64,000 bases of DNA from positions 1-64,000 of the forward strand of contig JAAYGX010000077.1 of NCBI GenBank assembly GCA_012735585.1. The letters are read 5' to 3'. The DNA comes from Tissierella sp. GTDB lineage: Bacteria > Bacillota > Clostridia > Tissierellales > Tissierellaceae. A program made the translations under genes and the position numbers. Shown here in pieces: positions 24,073 through 33,078 of this stretch (within the stretch, counting starts at the first letter, position 1; the number at the start of each line of letters is the position of its first letter). The notes under the pieces were generated by a model. It worked only from the letters and a program-made list of their open reading frames with translations, made no database searches and was not told the DNA's origin.

Positions 24073-25185
24073 CTAGTGATTATCCAATATAGGAAGTACA
24101 CAAACTAGTCTAAATCCATGGGTCATATCTGAAGATATATTTCCCCCTATAGCTTTGGCCCGCTGTCTAATATTTCTCAGACCCATTCCCATCCCCATAG
24201 TACTACTTATATCCTCCACCCCGTCGTTATATACGGATAAACGTACTAAATGAGGATTCACATCCAATTCAATCTCTACTTTAGTGGCTTTAGCATGACG
24301 CATTATATTGGTCAAAGCTTCCTTTAAACAAGGTTCCAATATGCTCCACAAATACACGGGAATCAAGGATGTATCTCCATAAATTTTGAAATTTAAAGGA
24401 CAGTCTGTAAAACCATCACTTATTTCTTTTAATCTATCCACCCCAGCTCCATTAATAGGTTTTATATTATGGACCGTTTCTCTTAGGATAAGGGCACTAT
24501 TAGACAGTCTCTCTTGTACTTTTAAAAACATATCCTTGGCAAGTGGGTCTTCCTCATGCCACAACTTTTCAAATGCTTGTAAGGCCAATACTGCACCTGT
24601 CAGTTCATGACCTACACTATCATGGAGTTCCTGAGCTATTCTATTTCGTTCAGATAGCTCGGACATTCTAGCTACTTTAATATTGGCAGATAATAGTTCC
24701 CTCTTTAACTCTTCCTGCTCATATCTTTCCCGTCTTTGTTGGTTTAACTCCTTTTGATATTTATTGGTTTCCAAAGACCAGCTTCTTATGACCCAGCCTA
24801 TAAATCCAGCTTGGATAAAAACCACAACTAAGGGAAAGGACATTTGATTATTTATAAGAATAAGGGCCAATACTGGCAAACTAAAAATTATTTTACCTAT
24901 TGCCACGGCCTCAAATATTGGCATGGCAACAGCAAAGCTAGCATTTGCCCAAAAGGGTATCATAGCCAAGCAGACTATCTGATCTATTAATAAAGTCCAT
25001 GGCGGTAAATTAAAACGCCAACGACATACTGTCATGGTAATCAAAAACAGCAAAAGGATTACTCCTATCTGGCTGCCATTGTCTCTAATCCATAGCAGGC
25101 ATAATAGAAGTAATCCAAGTATTCTACCAAAGTTTATGGCATTTTTATTTGTCCATTGTAAAGATTTACTATCATAACGATTCAT
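24073..25185 (-). CDS. Sensor histidine kinase (HisKA_3/DesK-like)
   Basis: 370 residues with five or six N-terminal membrane helices (residues about 20-140) and little extracytoplasmic sequence. A cytoplasmic coiled coil follows, then the phosphorylation site H188 in IAQELHDSVGHELTG and a HATPase_c domain (GMGMGLRNIRQRAKAIGGN). The membrane-embedded sensor suggests it perceives a membrane signal or its partner transporter. It sits in one strand order ATPase-permease-permease-kinase-regulator with small gaps, the usual form of transporter-linked two-component systems. Confidence 0.92.
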   Translation of the reverse strand: MNRYDSKSLQWTNKNAINFGRILGLLLLCLLWIRDNGSQIGVILLLFLITMTVCRWRFNLPPWTLLIDQIVCLAMIPFWANASFAVAMPIFEAVAIGKIIFSLPVLALILINNQMSFPLVVVFIQAGFIGWVIRSWSLETNKYQKELNQQRRERYEQEELKRELLSANIKVARMSELSERNRIAQELHDSVGHELTGAVLALQAFEKLWHEEDPLAKDMFLKVQERLSNSALILRETVHNIKPINGAGVDRLKEISDGFTDCPLNFKIYGDTSLIPVYLWSILEPCLKEALTNIMRHAKATKVEIELDVNPHLVRLSVYNDGVEDISSTMGMGMGLRNIRQRAKAIGGNISSDMTHGFRLVCVLPILDNH

Positions 25186-25210
25186 AAAATCATCCTTTAC
25201 AGCTTAATAT

Positions 25211-25897
25211 TTATATGATTTTCCGCCTACTACCTACTATTAAAAATAGTATACTAAATATTAGCATCATTGTTAAAGGAATTATTTGTTCAGATATGGG
25301 TGCTCTAAATGCAAGGAATGTTATGGACTGACCCAGCCAATAGGTGGGCAGTAGCATAGCTAGTCGTTGTAAAATAACTGGCATAATTTGAATTGGCCAC
25401 AATACCCCTCCTACCATGGCCATTAGCATAATCACGCCACTTAAAATACTTGTGGCTGTATCTTTATTTTGAAATAAAGAATACCAAGCTAAGGAAAATC
25501 CCAAAGCGGTCATAGAGAAAAAAGAATATATAATGAATAATAATAGATAATAATTAAAGCTTTCTCGATAAACTATAGACCCCATAATTACCACTATCAT
25601 ATTTAAACCTATCAATATTATTCCATAGGCTAATAAATTTTCAAGCAGATACTGGAAATGGGTAATTGGTGCCACCCCAATCCTTAGGAGGACTTTATTC
25701 TCCCGATCTATCATAATGATACTGGTTAATTTAACAGAAATAAATAACAGTAGTATCCCATAATATTGAAACCCCAGTGGAATAGGTGGCCACTCTCCCA
25801 TGGGTAAAAATACAAGGGCTATTGGCAGTATTAGTAAAAAAAATATACTAGAAGGCCTTTTAAAATAACGTTTGAAAACAAAGTTAAATACTGTCAT
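25211..25897 (-). CDS. ABC-2 type permease (second subunit)
   Basis: 228 residues with six predicted membrane helices, typical of ABC-2 exporter permeases. The ATG (25895-25897) overlaps the TGA of the upstream permease in an ATGA arrangement, so the two subunits are coupled and probably form a heterodimer. The substrate is unknown; drug or antimicrobial-peptide export is the usual guess for such kinase-linked cassettes. Confidence 0.85.
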   Translation of the reverse strand: MTVFNFVFKRYFKRPSSIFFLLILPIALVFLPMGEWPPIPLGFQYYGILLLFISVKLTSIIMIDRENKVLLRIGVAPITHFQYLLENLLAYGIILIGLNMIVVIMGSIVYRESFNYYLLLFIIYSFFSMTALGFSLAWYSLFQNKDTATSILSGVIMLMAMVGGVLWPIQIMPVILQRLAMLLPTYWLGQSITFLAFRAPISEQIIPLTMMLIFSILFLIVGSRRKII

Positions 25898-26625
25898 GCC
25901 AATTTCCTCCTACCAGTAAATATGGATACAATTCCCACTACTATGGAAGCAGCAAGTAAAATTCCCATGCTTATAAGGGCTCTATTTAGATTGTCTCCTG
26001 TTATAAAAGTATAAACTGCATTTCGGCCCAATGAAAAAGGGTTCCCATAAGTTGACATAAAGTTGAGAATTCCAATATCAGGTAGCTGAAACCATACTTC
26101 GCCTAAGACTAAAGATATTAGACCATAGGCTACACAATATCGATCAGCAGTTTTAAAGTCCTTTGAAAATATGGCAAAATTAAAATATAGTAGCTGTGTT
26201 AATATGGATATCAACAATAATACCAAAAGTACCAACCATATGTTACCCCAATCTACACCATATACAAATTGAGTAAATAAAATTAAAACAAAACCTTGTA
26301 GTGTGCTAAAAAATGTAGCAGCCAGTATAATTGAAAAAGCATGTAAATGTACTCCATAGGGCAGAGAATGCATTCTCCATTTGTTAATATTAATTAAATC
26401 CTCCCCTATATATACCAGTGTATTATAGCCACCATAAAGTTGAAAAGCCAAAATCATGGTGATAGCTATTCCACCAATTGTTGGTATGCCAGATGTGTCT
26501 AGGCCATTCCCTGCTACCATTCCCAATACAGTGATTAGAGCCAATGGGGTAAGCATTAATATGGCTAAAGTGATATAACCTCTTAACATTCTCTTAATCA
26601 TAAAGTAGCTAGTTCTAAGAATCAT
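25894..26625 (-). CDS. ABC-2 type permease (first subunit)
   Basis: 243 residues and six membrane helices; the N-terminus MILRTSYFMIKRMLRGYITL is typical of ABC-2 permeases. The ATG at 26623-26625 lies six bases after a GGAGGTGAGG site. An ATG six codons upstream has no site. It overlaps the ATPase gene by 11 bases. Confidence 0.85.
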   Translation of the reverse strand: MILRTSYFMIKRMLRGYITLAILMLTPLALITVLGMVAGNGLDTSGIPTIGGIAITMILAFQLYGGYNTLVYIGEDLININKWRMHSLPYGVHLHAFSIILAATFFSTLQGFVLILFTQFVYGVDWGNIWLVLLVLLLISILTQLLYFNFAIFSKDFKTADRYCVAYGLISLVLGEVWFQLPDIGILNFMSTYGNPFSLGRNAVYTFITGDNLNRALISMGILLAASIVVGIVSIFTGRRKLA

Positions 26626-27571
26626 AGGAATCCTCACCTCCATCCCGCAATTTTCTGCCTGTAAGTGTTAAGAATACATCTTCAAGACTAGGTTTTTCTG
26701 TGTTAACGGACTTTACCCCTCCAGATTCCCTAGCAATATTTAAGATTCTATCAAGATTTCCTGATTCCACAGAGGAAATAATTTGTATGATATTTTCTTT
26801 GCCTACTACTTGCTTTACACCATGGATTTTTTCTATCTTGGATATGAGATCTTTTGTAGGGTCAATTACTTCTAGATTGATTTTCTCTTCATATTGAATC
26901 TTTCTTACAAGCTCATCAATGGTGCCTCTTGCAATAATATGTCCTTGATCCATAATAGCTACACGGCTGGCTATGGATTGAACCTCTTCTATATAGTGGG
27001 TGGTATAAAGTACCGTTGTTCCTTCACTATTTAATTTTTTAATTGTCTCTAGAATATAGCTACGGGACTGGGGATCAATTCCCACTGTTGGTTCATCTAA
27101 AATTAAAAACTTAGGTTTATGAACAAGGGCACAGGCTATATTTAACCTTCTTTGCATACCTCCAGAGAACTTGGTAGGCAGTTTCCTAGCATATTCTGAT
27201 AAACCAACAATTTCAAGAACTTCATCTACTCTTTGTTTTAAGACTTCTCCCCTTAGTCCATAAATTCCGCCAAAGAATTCTAGATTCTCCCTTGCTGTAA
27301 GATCCCAAAATATTGAAACCTCCTGAGTGACAAGTCCTATCTGCTTTTTTATTTCAAGTAAGTTCTTTTTTTGGTCCTTTCCAAATACTTCGATTACTCC
27401 AGAGTCTATTTTTAATAGTCCTACTAGTGAGTGAATTAAAGTAGTCTTACCTGCCCCATTTGGCCCTAGTAATCCTAGGATTTCCCCTTGGTATATATCT
27501 AAATCTACATTATCTAAAGATAAATGGGTTCCATAACGCTTAACCCCATTACTTATATGTGCAATTAGCAT
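26615..27571 (-). CDS. ABC exporter ATP-binding protein (daunorubicin-type)
   Basis: 318-residue ATPase of the drug-exporter type. Walker A is GPNGAGKTT, signature KFSGGMQRRLNIA, Walker B FLILDEPTVGIDP and H-loop TTHYIEEV. An extra C-terminal domain of about 90 residues ends in PSLEDVFLTLTGRKLRDG, the hallmark of DrrA/CcmA-like exporters. It is first in the five-gene cassette with two permeases, kinase and regulator. A hairpin repeat and the stalk-protein terminator lie upstream. Confidence 0.93.
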   Translation of the reverse strand: MLIAHISNGVKRYGTHLSLDNVDLDIYQGEILGLLGPNGAGKTTLIHSLVGLLKIDSGVIEVFGKDQKKNLLEIKKQIGLVTQEVSIFWDLTARENLEFFGGIYGLRGEVLKQRVDEVLEIVGLSEYARKLPTKFSGGMQRRLNIACALVHKPKFLILDEPTVGIDPQSRSYILETIKKLNSEGTTVLYTTHYIEEVQSIASRVAIMDQGHIIARGTIDELVRKIQYEEKINLEVIDPTKDLISKIEKIHGVKQVVGKENIIQIISSVESGNLDRILNIARESGGVKSVNTEKPSLEDVFLTLTGRKLRDGGEDSYDS

Positions 27572-27709
27572 AAATTTTACCTCCTATTTACTATGATACC
27601 TAATTTAATATCATAATATCAGGGAAATAATATTGATAATAGTAACAAATGTAATGAATTCCCAAAATCGGGCAGACAAATGTCCCTGTCCACCCGCCTT
27701 ATTAGAAAC

Positions 27710-27736
27710 GGGACAGAAGTCCTGACCCTCTGTCCC
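27710..27736. repeat. GGGACAG...CTGTCCC hairpin repeat, copy 2
   Basis: GGGACAGAAGTCCTGACCCT then CTGTCCC, a 27-base hairpin matching the copy at 23408-23442. The two copies bound the five-gene transporter/two-component cassette. Confidence 0.7.
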
Positions 27737-27751
27737 AAATTTGTCACATAA

Positions 27752-27790
27752 AAATACGGCAAGGAACTCTTCTTTCCCCTTGCCGTATTT
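27752..27790. terminator. Terminator of the stalk-domain gene
   Basis: 13-bp perfect stem AAATACGGCAAGG/CCTTGCCGTATTT just downstream of the stop at 27797. Confidence 0.88.
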
Positions 27791-27796
27791 ACACTT

Positions 27797-28846
27797 TTAA
27801 TATTTAGTTATTTCCAGCACTCCATCCATGGTTACTTGTGTACCTGCTACTAATATATTTTGTATAAAGGATACTGGTACATATGTTGTGGATTCTATAA
27901 GCTCAGGAGCTACTTCTAAATCTATTATCATATCATAATATTGATATTCACTCTTGCCTATAGTTAGACTAGCAGTATAATCATCCTTTTCTATTTTTAC
28001 TGATTTAGTTTCTTGATCCCAACCTACATTAAAATCTAGCACTTCTGTTATTTCTCTAAGGGGAATCATCAACTCTCCATCATCCGTCTTATACATTATA
28101 TTGCCAAGGTTTATCCTAGTACCATTTAAATTAAAATAATGTAATGTTTTTACTTCATGGTTTTTAATTGCTATAACTTTTTTTGGAGTTGTTTGAGCTG
28201 GTATACTCCTAGTGGACGCGCCATAGAAAACTATTAAATCTTTATTTGCCAAATCTTCTTTTTCTATTTTATTTCCTTTAAGGTCTTCTAATTCTACCTC
28301 ATCATTTAGGTTTAGTTTTAGACTATTATCATCACTAACTAATTCTTTACCAAATTTATCAATTTTTATATTTAAATCAACATCATCACTTCTTACTATT
28401 ACAACATCTGGACTAAGTTGTGGTGGATAGCTTAACATCATCATGGTATCTTTTTCATAGTAAATGGAGACTTCCATGCCTTCTACTAGGTTTTCCATGG
28501 AAATAGAGTCCATCGTCTCTTCATCTAGTATAACTACATCATCAGATAAATGTGAAACTAATTTATCCAGGGCATTTTCCAAGTCATTTTCGGCTAATAT
28601 TGAAAATCTACCCTCTCCTGAATTGACGTTGGTAATTTTACCATGGAATTCAATGTAGTTTGGCGTTTCTTCTTCACTGACAGGAGTCACCTCTGCACTT
28701 ATTGGTACAGCTGCATCTATTTCCGCACTTATTGGTCTTACTTCAATATTAGCTTCTGCATATGTCATTATAGGACTGGCAACTAATGTTAAAGCCAAAA
28801 AATAGGTCAGTACTTTTTTATTTTTCAATTTAATATTAATATTCAT
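27797..28846 (-). CDS. Secreted stalk-domain (copper amine oxidase N-terminal-like) protein
   Basis: About 349 residues with a signal peptide (hydrophobic VLTYFLALTLVASPIMTYAE). The middle is a beta-rich domain of unknown type. The C-terminal half shows the 'stalk domain' pattern common in clostridial secreted proteins (LMIPLREITEVLDFNVGWDQ and later TYVPVSFI). These domains are thought to mediate surface assembly or stability; the function here is unknown. The ATG at 28844-28846 follows GGAAGGG. An in-frame ATG six codons earlier is part of that site region. Single gene with a strong terminator. Confidence 0.78.
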   Translation of the reverse strand: MNINIKLKNKKVLTYFLALTLVASPIMTYAEANIEVRPISAEIDAAVPISAEVTPVSEEETPNYIEFHGKITNVNSGEGRFSILAENDLENALDKLVSHLSDDVVILDEETMDSISMENLVEGMEVSIYYEKDTMMMLSYPPQLSPDVVIVRSDDVDLNIKIDKFGKELVSDDNSLKLNLNDEVELEDLKGNKIEKEDLANKDLIVFYGASTRSIPAQTTPKKVIAIKNHEVKTLHYFNLNGTRINLGNIMYKTDDGELMIPLREITEVLDFNVGWDQETKSVKIEKDDYTASLTIGKSEYQYYDMIIDLEVAPELIESTTYVPVSFIQNILVAGTQVTMDGVLEITKY

Positions 28847-28952
28847 CTCATCCCTTCCTTTCATTATCTCTATACTAAATATACCAAATCTCTATGTCTA
28901 AATAGTTACACAGGATTTACAAAAAAGTTACATTGTTGTAAACACAGGAAAT

Positions 28953-28987
28953 AAAGACCACCGAAATTAACATTTTCAGTGGTCTTT
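28953..28987 (-). terminator. Terminator of the NSS transporter gene
   Basis: AAAGACCAC...GTGGTCTTT with inner GAAA/TTTC pairing, between the NSS stop and the stalk-domain gene start. Confidence 0.85.
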
Positions 28988-29044
28988 GATTATATGCTAA
29001 ATTAAATTAGGAATGAACAAAATTTTGCGTCCATTTTATTCTTT

Positions 29045-30403
29045 CTAACCGATTCCTCCTAAAGCTACTCCTGCAATATAAACTACGATTGTTACAACTA
29101 CAAATATATATTTAGTCATAGGTTCAAACCATCCACCTATTGATGCGCTTCTACCTTTTTGGATCTCATTTCTTGCAAATTCAGGTTTAAATACCCAATA
29201 GAACATTATTGCCGCTAAAACAGCACCTATTGGATTTATATAAATTGAAACGATATCCATCCATTCTCCTACAATACCTTGAATCATCAAACTAACAACT
29301 AATCCTAAAACACCTATCATAATAGCAGATTTTGTTCTAGAGAATTTAAATTCATCTTGTAAAGCTGCAATGGATGTTTCATACAGATTTACTATGGATG
29401 TAATAGATGCAAATGCAACTGCAACGAAGAATACTATTGCAACTATAGATCCACCTGGCATATTCTTAAATAGGTTCGGAAGATGAATAAATAGAAGTCC
29501 TGGACCACCATCGGATAATTGGCTACCTGTTGTCGCCATAGCTGGTATGATTACAAATGCTGCTAACATAGCTGCACATGTATCAAAAAAAGAAACAATT
29601 CTTGCACTACTTAATATATCTTCATCATCTGCTAAATAAGAACCATAAATTACTGTACCACTTCCTCCTAATGATAAGGAGAAAAATGCTTGCCCTAATG
29701 CAAAAATCCAAATCAACGGATCTAATAACCCTTTTGGATCAAATGAAAATATATATTTATAACCATCTGAAGCTCCTGGTAAAGTAGCAATATATATTGC
29801 TAAGCCTATAAATAATAAATAAAATATCGGCATCATAACTTTATTGACTTTTTCAATACCATTTGATATCCCAGCATTCATTATTACAAAACAAAGTACT
29901 ATGGTAATTATAACCCATAAAGTATTACCATAAGCAGACGCCATCCCTCCAAAATTAGCTCCAAATTCATCCATTGATGTTGGTGCTAATGTAGCTCCTG
30001 TAAGAGTTCCTACAGTATACTTTAAAATCCAACTTACAACTACTGTATAACCAATTGCTAGTAATAAACTTGCAATAGTAGGTATAAATCCTAAAGCTCG
30101 CCCTGAGTTTTCGCTTTTCCCTCTAGATTTCATTGCATTTGCAAAGGCACCAATAGGTCCACTCTTATTAGCACGACCTAATCCCATTTCCCCAAATACT
30201 CCAGTATATCCAATCAATAGTACAAAGAAAATATAAGGTAATATAAAAGTCCCACCGCCATAAAGAGATACTCTAGTAGGGAAGAGCCAAATATTACCCA
30301 TTCCTACAGAGGATCCAACACATGCTAAGATAAATCCCCAACGATCTTTGAAGCCATCTCTTCCTACGTCATTGATACTAACTTGATTCTTGTCATTACT
30401 CAT
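29045..30403 (-). CDS. NSS family sodium-dependent transporter (likely tryptophan)
   Basis: 452 residues, about 12 membrane helices. The first helix carries the NSS signature WGFILACVGSSVGMGNIWLF with the sodium/substrate-binding unwound region. YGGGTFILPYI and GEMGLGR follow as in bacterial LeuT relatives. The next upstream gene on the same strand is tryptophanase. Tryptophanase-linked NSS proteins such as TnaT of Symbiobacterium import tryptophan, so that substrate is likely here by context. The ATG at 30401-30403 follows AGAGG. Confidence 0.9.
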   Translation of the reverse strand: MSNDKNQVSINDVGRDGFKDRWGFILACVGSSVGMGNIWLFPTRVSLYGGGTFILPYIFFVLLIGYTGVFGEMGLGRANKSGPIGAFANAMKSRGKSENSGRALGFIPTIASLLLAIGYTVVVSWILKYTVGTLTGATLAPTSMDEFGANFGGMASAYGNTLWVIITIVLCFVIMNAGISNGIEKVNKVMMPIFYLLFIGLAIYIATLPGASDGYKYIFSFDPKGLLDPLIWIFALGQAFFSLSLGGSGTVIYGSYLADDEDILSSARIVSFFDTCAAMLAAFVIIPAMATTGSQLSDGGPGLLFIHLPNLFKNMPGGSIVAIVFFVAVAFASITSIVNLYETSIAALQDEFKFSRTKSAIMIGVLGLVVSLMIQGIVGEWMDIVSIYINPIGAVLAAIMFYWVFKPEFARNEIQKGRSASIGGWFEPMTKYIFVVVTIVVYIAGVALGGIG

Positions 30404-30546
30404 AATTTCACCTCTTTTTTAATTTATAAAGCAGATAACTTTTTAGCACTTACCATAATAAGGCCTTAATAAATAAAAATAGATTACAACTCTAGGGTAA
30501 ATTAATTGAGTCAAAGTATTTGAGTTGAATTTACATAGCTGTTTTA

Positions 30547-30590
30547 TAATTATGTCCTTGAAGGGATTATACCCTACAAGGACATAATTA
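30547..30590 (-). terminator. Hairpin downstream of tnaA
   Basis: Perfect 14-bp stem TAATTATGTCCTTG/CAAGGACATAATTA with an inner AGGG/CCCT pairing. There is no long T-run on the minus strand. It could attenuate read-through from tnaA into the transporter gene. Confidence 0.6.
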
Positions 30591-30609
30591 ATTGAATCAT
30601 TTAAATTAT

Positions 30610-31992
30610 TTATTTTAGTGGTTCTAGGCTTGCTTGGAAGTGACGAAGTACTGGTGGCTCCCAAGTAATTCTATATCCTTTAACTTCTGATGCTCTTTCT
30701 TTTATAGCTATCAATGCATCTGCCATTATATCTATATGTGCTTGTGTATACACTCTTCTTGGAATTGCAAGCCTAGTAAACTCAAAGTCTGCATGAAGTT
30801 GTTCACCTGTATCAGGATCATTTCCTAACATATATGAACCGATATCACAAGTTCTAATTCCAGCTTCTTTATAAAGTTCAATAGCTAATGCTTGACCTGG
30901 GAATTCATTGTAAGGAATATGTGGGAACATAGCCTTTGCATCTACGAATACTCCATGACCACCAACTGGTGATTGATATGCTATACCAGCATCATCTAAT
31001 CTAGCAGCTAGATACTCCATTTGTCCAATTCTATATCTTAGATAGTCTTCATCAAGTCCTTCGTACAGTCCTATTGCTAATGCTTCAAGGTCTCTACCTG
31101 AAAGTCCGCCATAAGTCGTGAATCCTTCAAATGATATGGTGTTTCCTTTTGCTTTTTGGAATAATTCTTTATCATTTTTAATTCCAAAAAGTCCGCCCAT
31201 ATTTACAATAGTATCTTTCTTAGCACTCATAGTAAACATATCAGCATAACTGAACATTTCTTTTATAATATCTTTAATAGATGCATCTTTAAATTCTTCT
31301 TCTCTTTGTTTGATGAAATATGCATTTTCTGCATATCTAGCAGCATCAATATTTAATTTAATACCATATTTTTTACATATAGCAGATACATCACGCATAT
31401 TTTGGATGGACACTGGTTGTCCACCTGCGGAGTTATTTGTTATTGTCATAACTACTAAGGCAACATTTTCTTTTCCGTATTCATTGATCAATCTTTCTAA
31501 TTTTTCAACGTCCATATTTCCTTTAAATGGTGTTCTTAAAGTAGGATCTCCTGCTTCTTCTACTACACAGTCAATTGCCCTAGCTCCTGCAATCTCAACA
31601 TGAGCTCTAGTAGTGTCAAAGTGCATATTAGATATGGAATACTTTCCAGGTCCCATTAATAAACCGAATAATACCTTCTCAGCAGCACGTCCTTGGTGAA
31701 CAGGTTGTATATATTCATAACCAAATATTTCTTGACCTGCTTCTACCAATTTAAAGTAACTTCTACCACCTGCATATGCTTCGTCACCTATCATTACACC
31801 TGCCCATTGTTTATCACTCATAGCATTTGTACCACTATCAGTTAACAAGTCAATGTAAACGTCTTCCCCTCTTAAACTAAAAAGATTATAATTAGCCTCT
31901 TTAATTCTTTGTTCTCTTTCTTCAAGAGTCAACATTTTGATTGGTTCTACCATTTTTATTCTAAATGGTTCTGGAATATACTTAATAGCCAT
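30610..31992 (-). CDS. tnaA: Tryptophanase
   Basis: 460-residue PLP-dependent beta-eliminating lyase that splits tryptophan into indole, pyruvate and ammonia. The PLP lysine lies in [13 protein letters not shown]. Tryptophanase rather than tyrosine phenol-lyase is indicated by D126 in [12 protein letters not shown], where the phenol-lyase has Thr. [19 protein letters not shown] supports this too, since the phenol-lyase has an arginine-containing segment there. Other shared blocks are [18 protein letters not shown] and [13 protein letters not shown]. The ATG follows GGGAGG. A promoter (TTGCAT, 17 bases, TATTCT) begins about 45 bases upstream, leaving no room for a TnaC-type leader peptide. The divergent YheO-type regulator is a candidate controller. 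Confidence 0.93.
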   Translation of the reverse strand: MAIKYIPEPFRIKMVEPIKMLTLEEREQRIKEANYNLFSLRGEDVYIDLLTDSGTNAMSDKQWAGVMIGDEAYAGGRSYFKLVEAGQEIFGYEYIQPVHQGRAAEKVLFGLLMGPGKYSISNMHFDTTRAHVEIAGARAIDCVVEEAGDPTLRTPFKGNMDVEKLERLINEYGKENVALVVMTITNNSAGGQPVSIQNMRDVSAICKKYGIKLNIDAARYAENAYFIKQREEEFKDASIKDIIKEMFSYADMFTMSAKKDTIVNMGGLFGIKNDKELFQKAKGNTISFEGFTTYGGLSGRDLEALAIGLYEGLDEDYLRYRIGQMEYLAARLDDAGIAYQSPVGGHGVFVDAKAMFPHIPYNEFPGQALAIELYKEAGIRTCDIGSYMLGNDPDTGEQLHADFEFTRLAIPRRVYTQAHIDIMADALIAIKERASEVKGYRITWEPPVLRHFQASLEPLK

Positions 31993-32037
31993 ATAAATTC
32001 CTCCCTTTATATTATATGAAATCGTTTTTCTATATAT

Positions 32038-32066
32038 AGAATACCATATTGAGAATATATATGCAA
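32038..32066 (-). promoter_or_regulatory. Putative tnaA promoter
   Basis: Minus strand TTGCAT (32061-32066), 17 bases, TATTCT (32038-32043), about 45 bases upstream of the tnaA ATG. Confidence 0.5.
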
Positions 32067-32236
32067 TATGTAATTAAATTTATTAGAAATTTATTGTTTT
32101 TCCCCTATTTGTCTATATTTTTATCAATTATTGAGAATAAATTATTAATATGAAGGTATTTTTTATAATTTGTTATATTGATAATAATTTATTATTAGAA
32201 TATAATATATTCACTATCGTATTTATAGGAGGTCAC

Positions 32237-32917
32237 ATGGAAAAGGATATAATGTTATATTACATAGAAATTGTTGAACTTTTAGGACTTACTCTTGGAC
32301 CAAGTTATGAAATTGTTCTTTATGACTTAAGAAGGGAAGATAGAAATATTATTGCCATAGCAAATGGACACGTCGGCGGCCGAAGTGTAGGTGCTCCTCT
32401 TACTGAATCTATTCTAAAATCCATAGTTTCTAAAGAATATGAGAATATTAATTATAAGGCCAATTATAATAGTGTTTCTAAAAATAATAAAATATTTCGC
32501 TCCTCTACTCTTTATATAAAAGATGCTAATAATAATTTAATAGGACTATTGTGTATCAACTTTGATGATACTCACTTTAAGGATCTTACTGCTCAATTAA
32601 TGTCTTTAATACATCCTGACGAAGTAATTGAAAAGATTAATTTTGAGAAACTTGAAGATATTAAATTCTCTGATGAGTCGGATACAATTGGTGCTACTAT
32701 GGAAGAAGTGGCAGATGCTGCTATTGATAGGGTTTTAAAAAATAGCTCTGTGCCTGTTGAACGATTAAATAAAAGCGAAAGAATTGAAATAGTTAGGATT
32801 TTAGACGATAAAGGTATATTTATGCTTAAAGGCGCAGTATCCTATGTTGCCAAACTACTTCACAGCTCTGAAGCTACAATCTATAGATATCTAAATGATA
32901 TAAATTCTAATAAGTAA
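32237..32917 (+). CDS. YheO/DauR-like transcriptional regulator
   Basis: 226 residues. The N-terminal YheO-like PAS domain (LGPSYEIVLYDLRREDRNII, GHVGGRSVGAPLTE, DANNNLIGLLCINFD) is joined to a C-terminal helix-turn-helix (RIEIVRILDDKGIFMLKGAV and LHSSEATIYRYLNDI). Relatives sense small metabolites, for example DauR controlling D-arginine catabolism. The ATG at 32237 follows AGGAGGT by three bases. The frame is open 87 bases further upstream but without a ribosome binding site. Being divergent from tnaA, it plausibly regulates the tryptophanase and transporter genes. Confidence 0.88.
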   Translation: MEKDIMLYYIEIVELLGLTLGPSYEIVLYDLRREDRNIIAIANGHVGGRSVGAPLTESILKSIVSKEYENINYKANYNSVSKNNKIFRSSTLYIKDANNNLIGLLCINFDDTHFKDLTAQLMSLIHPDEVIEKINFEKLEDIKFSDESDTIGATMEEVADAAIDRVLKNSSVPVERLNKSERIEIVRILDDKGIFMLKGAVSYVAKLLHSSEATIYRYLNDINSNK

Positions 32918-32982
32918 AAAGTGTTTTGATCAATCTTTATATTAAGAAATTAATCTTTAATGGCTTAAATCTAAAGTTTTAC

Positions 32983-33009
32983 TAAAGATTGTTATATATT
33001 TGCCGATAT
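32983..33009 (+). promoter_or_regulatory. Sigma-D (FliA-type) promoter of chemoreceptor 1
   Basis: TAAA (32983-32986), exactly 15 bases, GCCGATAT (33002-33009): a perfect flagellar/chemotaxis sigma-D promoter, about 70 bases before the start codon. Confidence 0.9.
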
Positions 33010-33078
33010 ATATTAAGTGGGCCAAAATTTGGTAAATCACTTAATATATTTAAATCTTATTATAAGGAGACTAAATAC

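Larger units (their letters stand above)
27572..27796. other. Intergenic region with hairpin repeats
   Basis: 225 bases without a gene. It carries a CGGG...CCCG hairpin (about 27669-27697), the second GGGACAG repeat (27710-27736) and the terminator of the stalk-domain gene (27752-27790). Confidence 0.6.

Noticed and set aside
30443-30664. 73-codon minus-strand reading frame at the end of tnaA
   Set aside because: It overlaps the tnaA 3' end in another frame and runs through the hairpin downstream; no ribosome binding site or family resemblance.
30610-31992. Tyrosine phenol-lyase instead of tryptophanase
   Set aside because: The residue aligned with phenol-lyase Thr124 is Asp126, and the segment holding the phenol-binding Arg matches tryptophanase ([11 protein letters not shown]).
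32989-33078. N-terminal extension of chemoreceptor 1
   Set aside because: The extended start lies upstream of the transcript expected from the sigma-D promoter and has no ribosome binding site.
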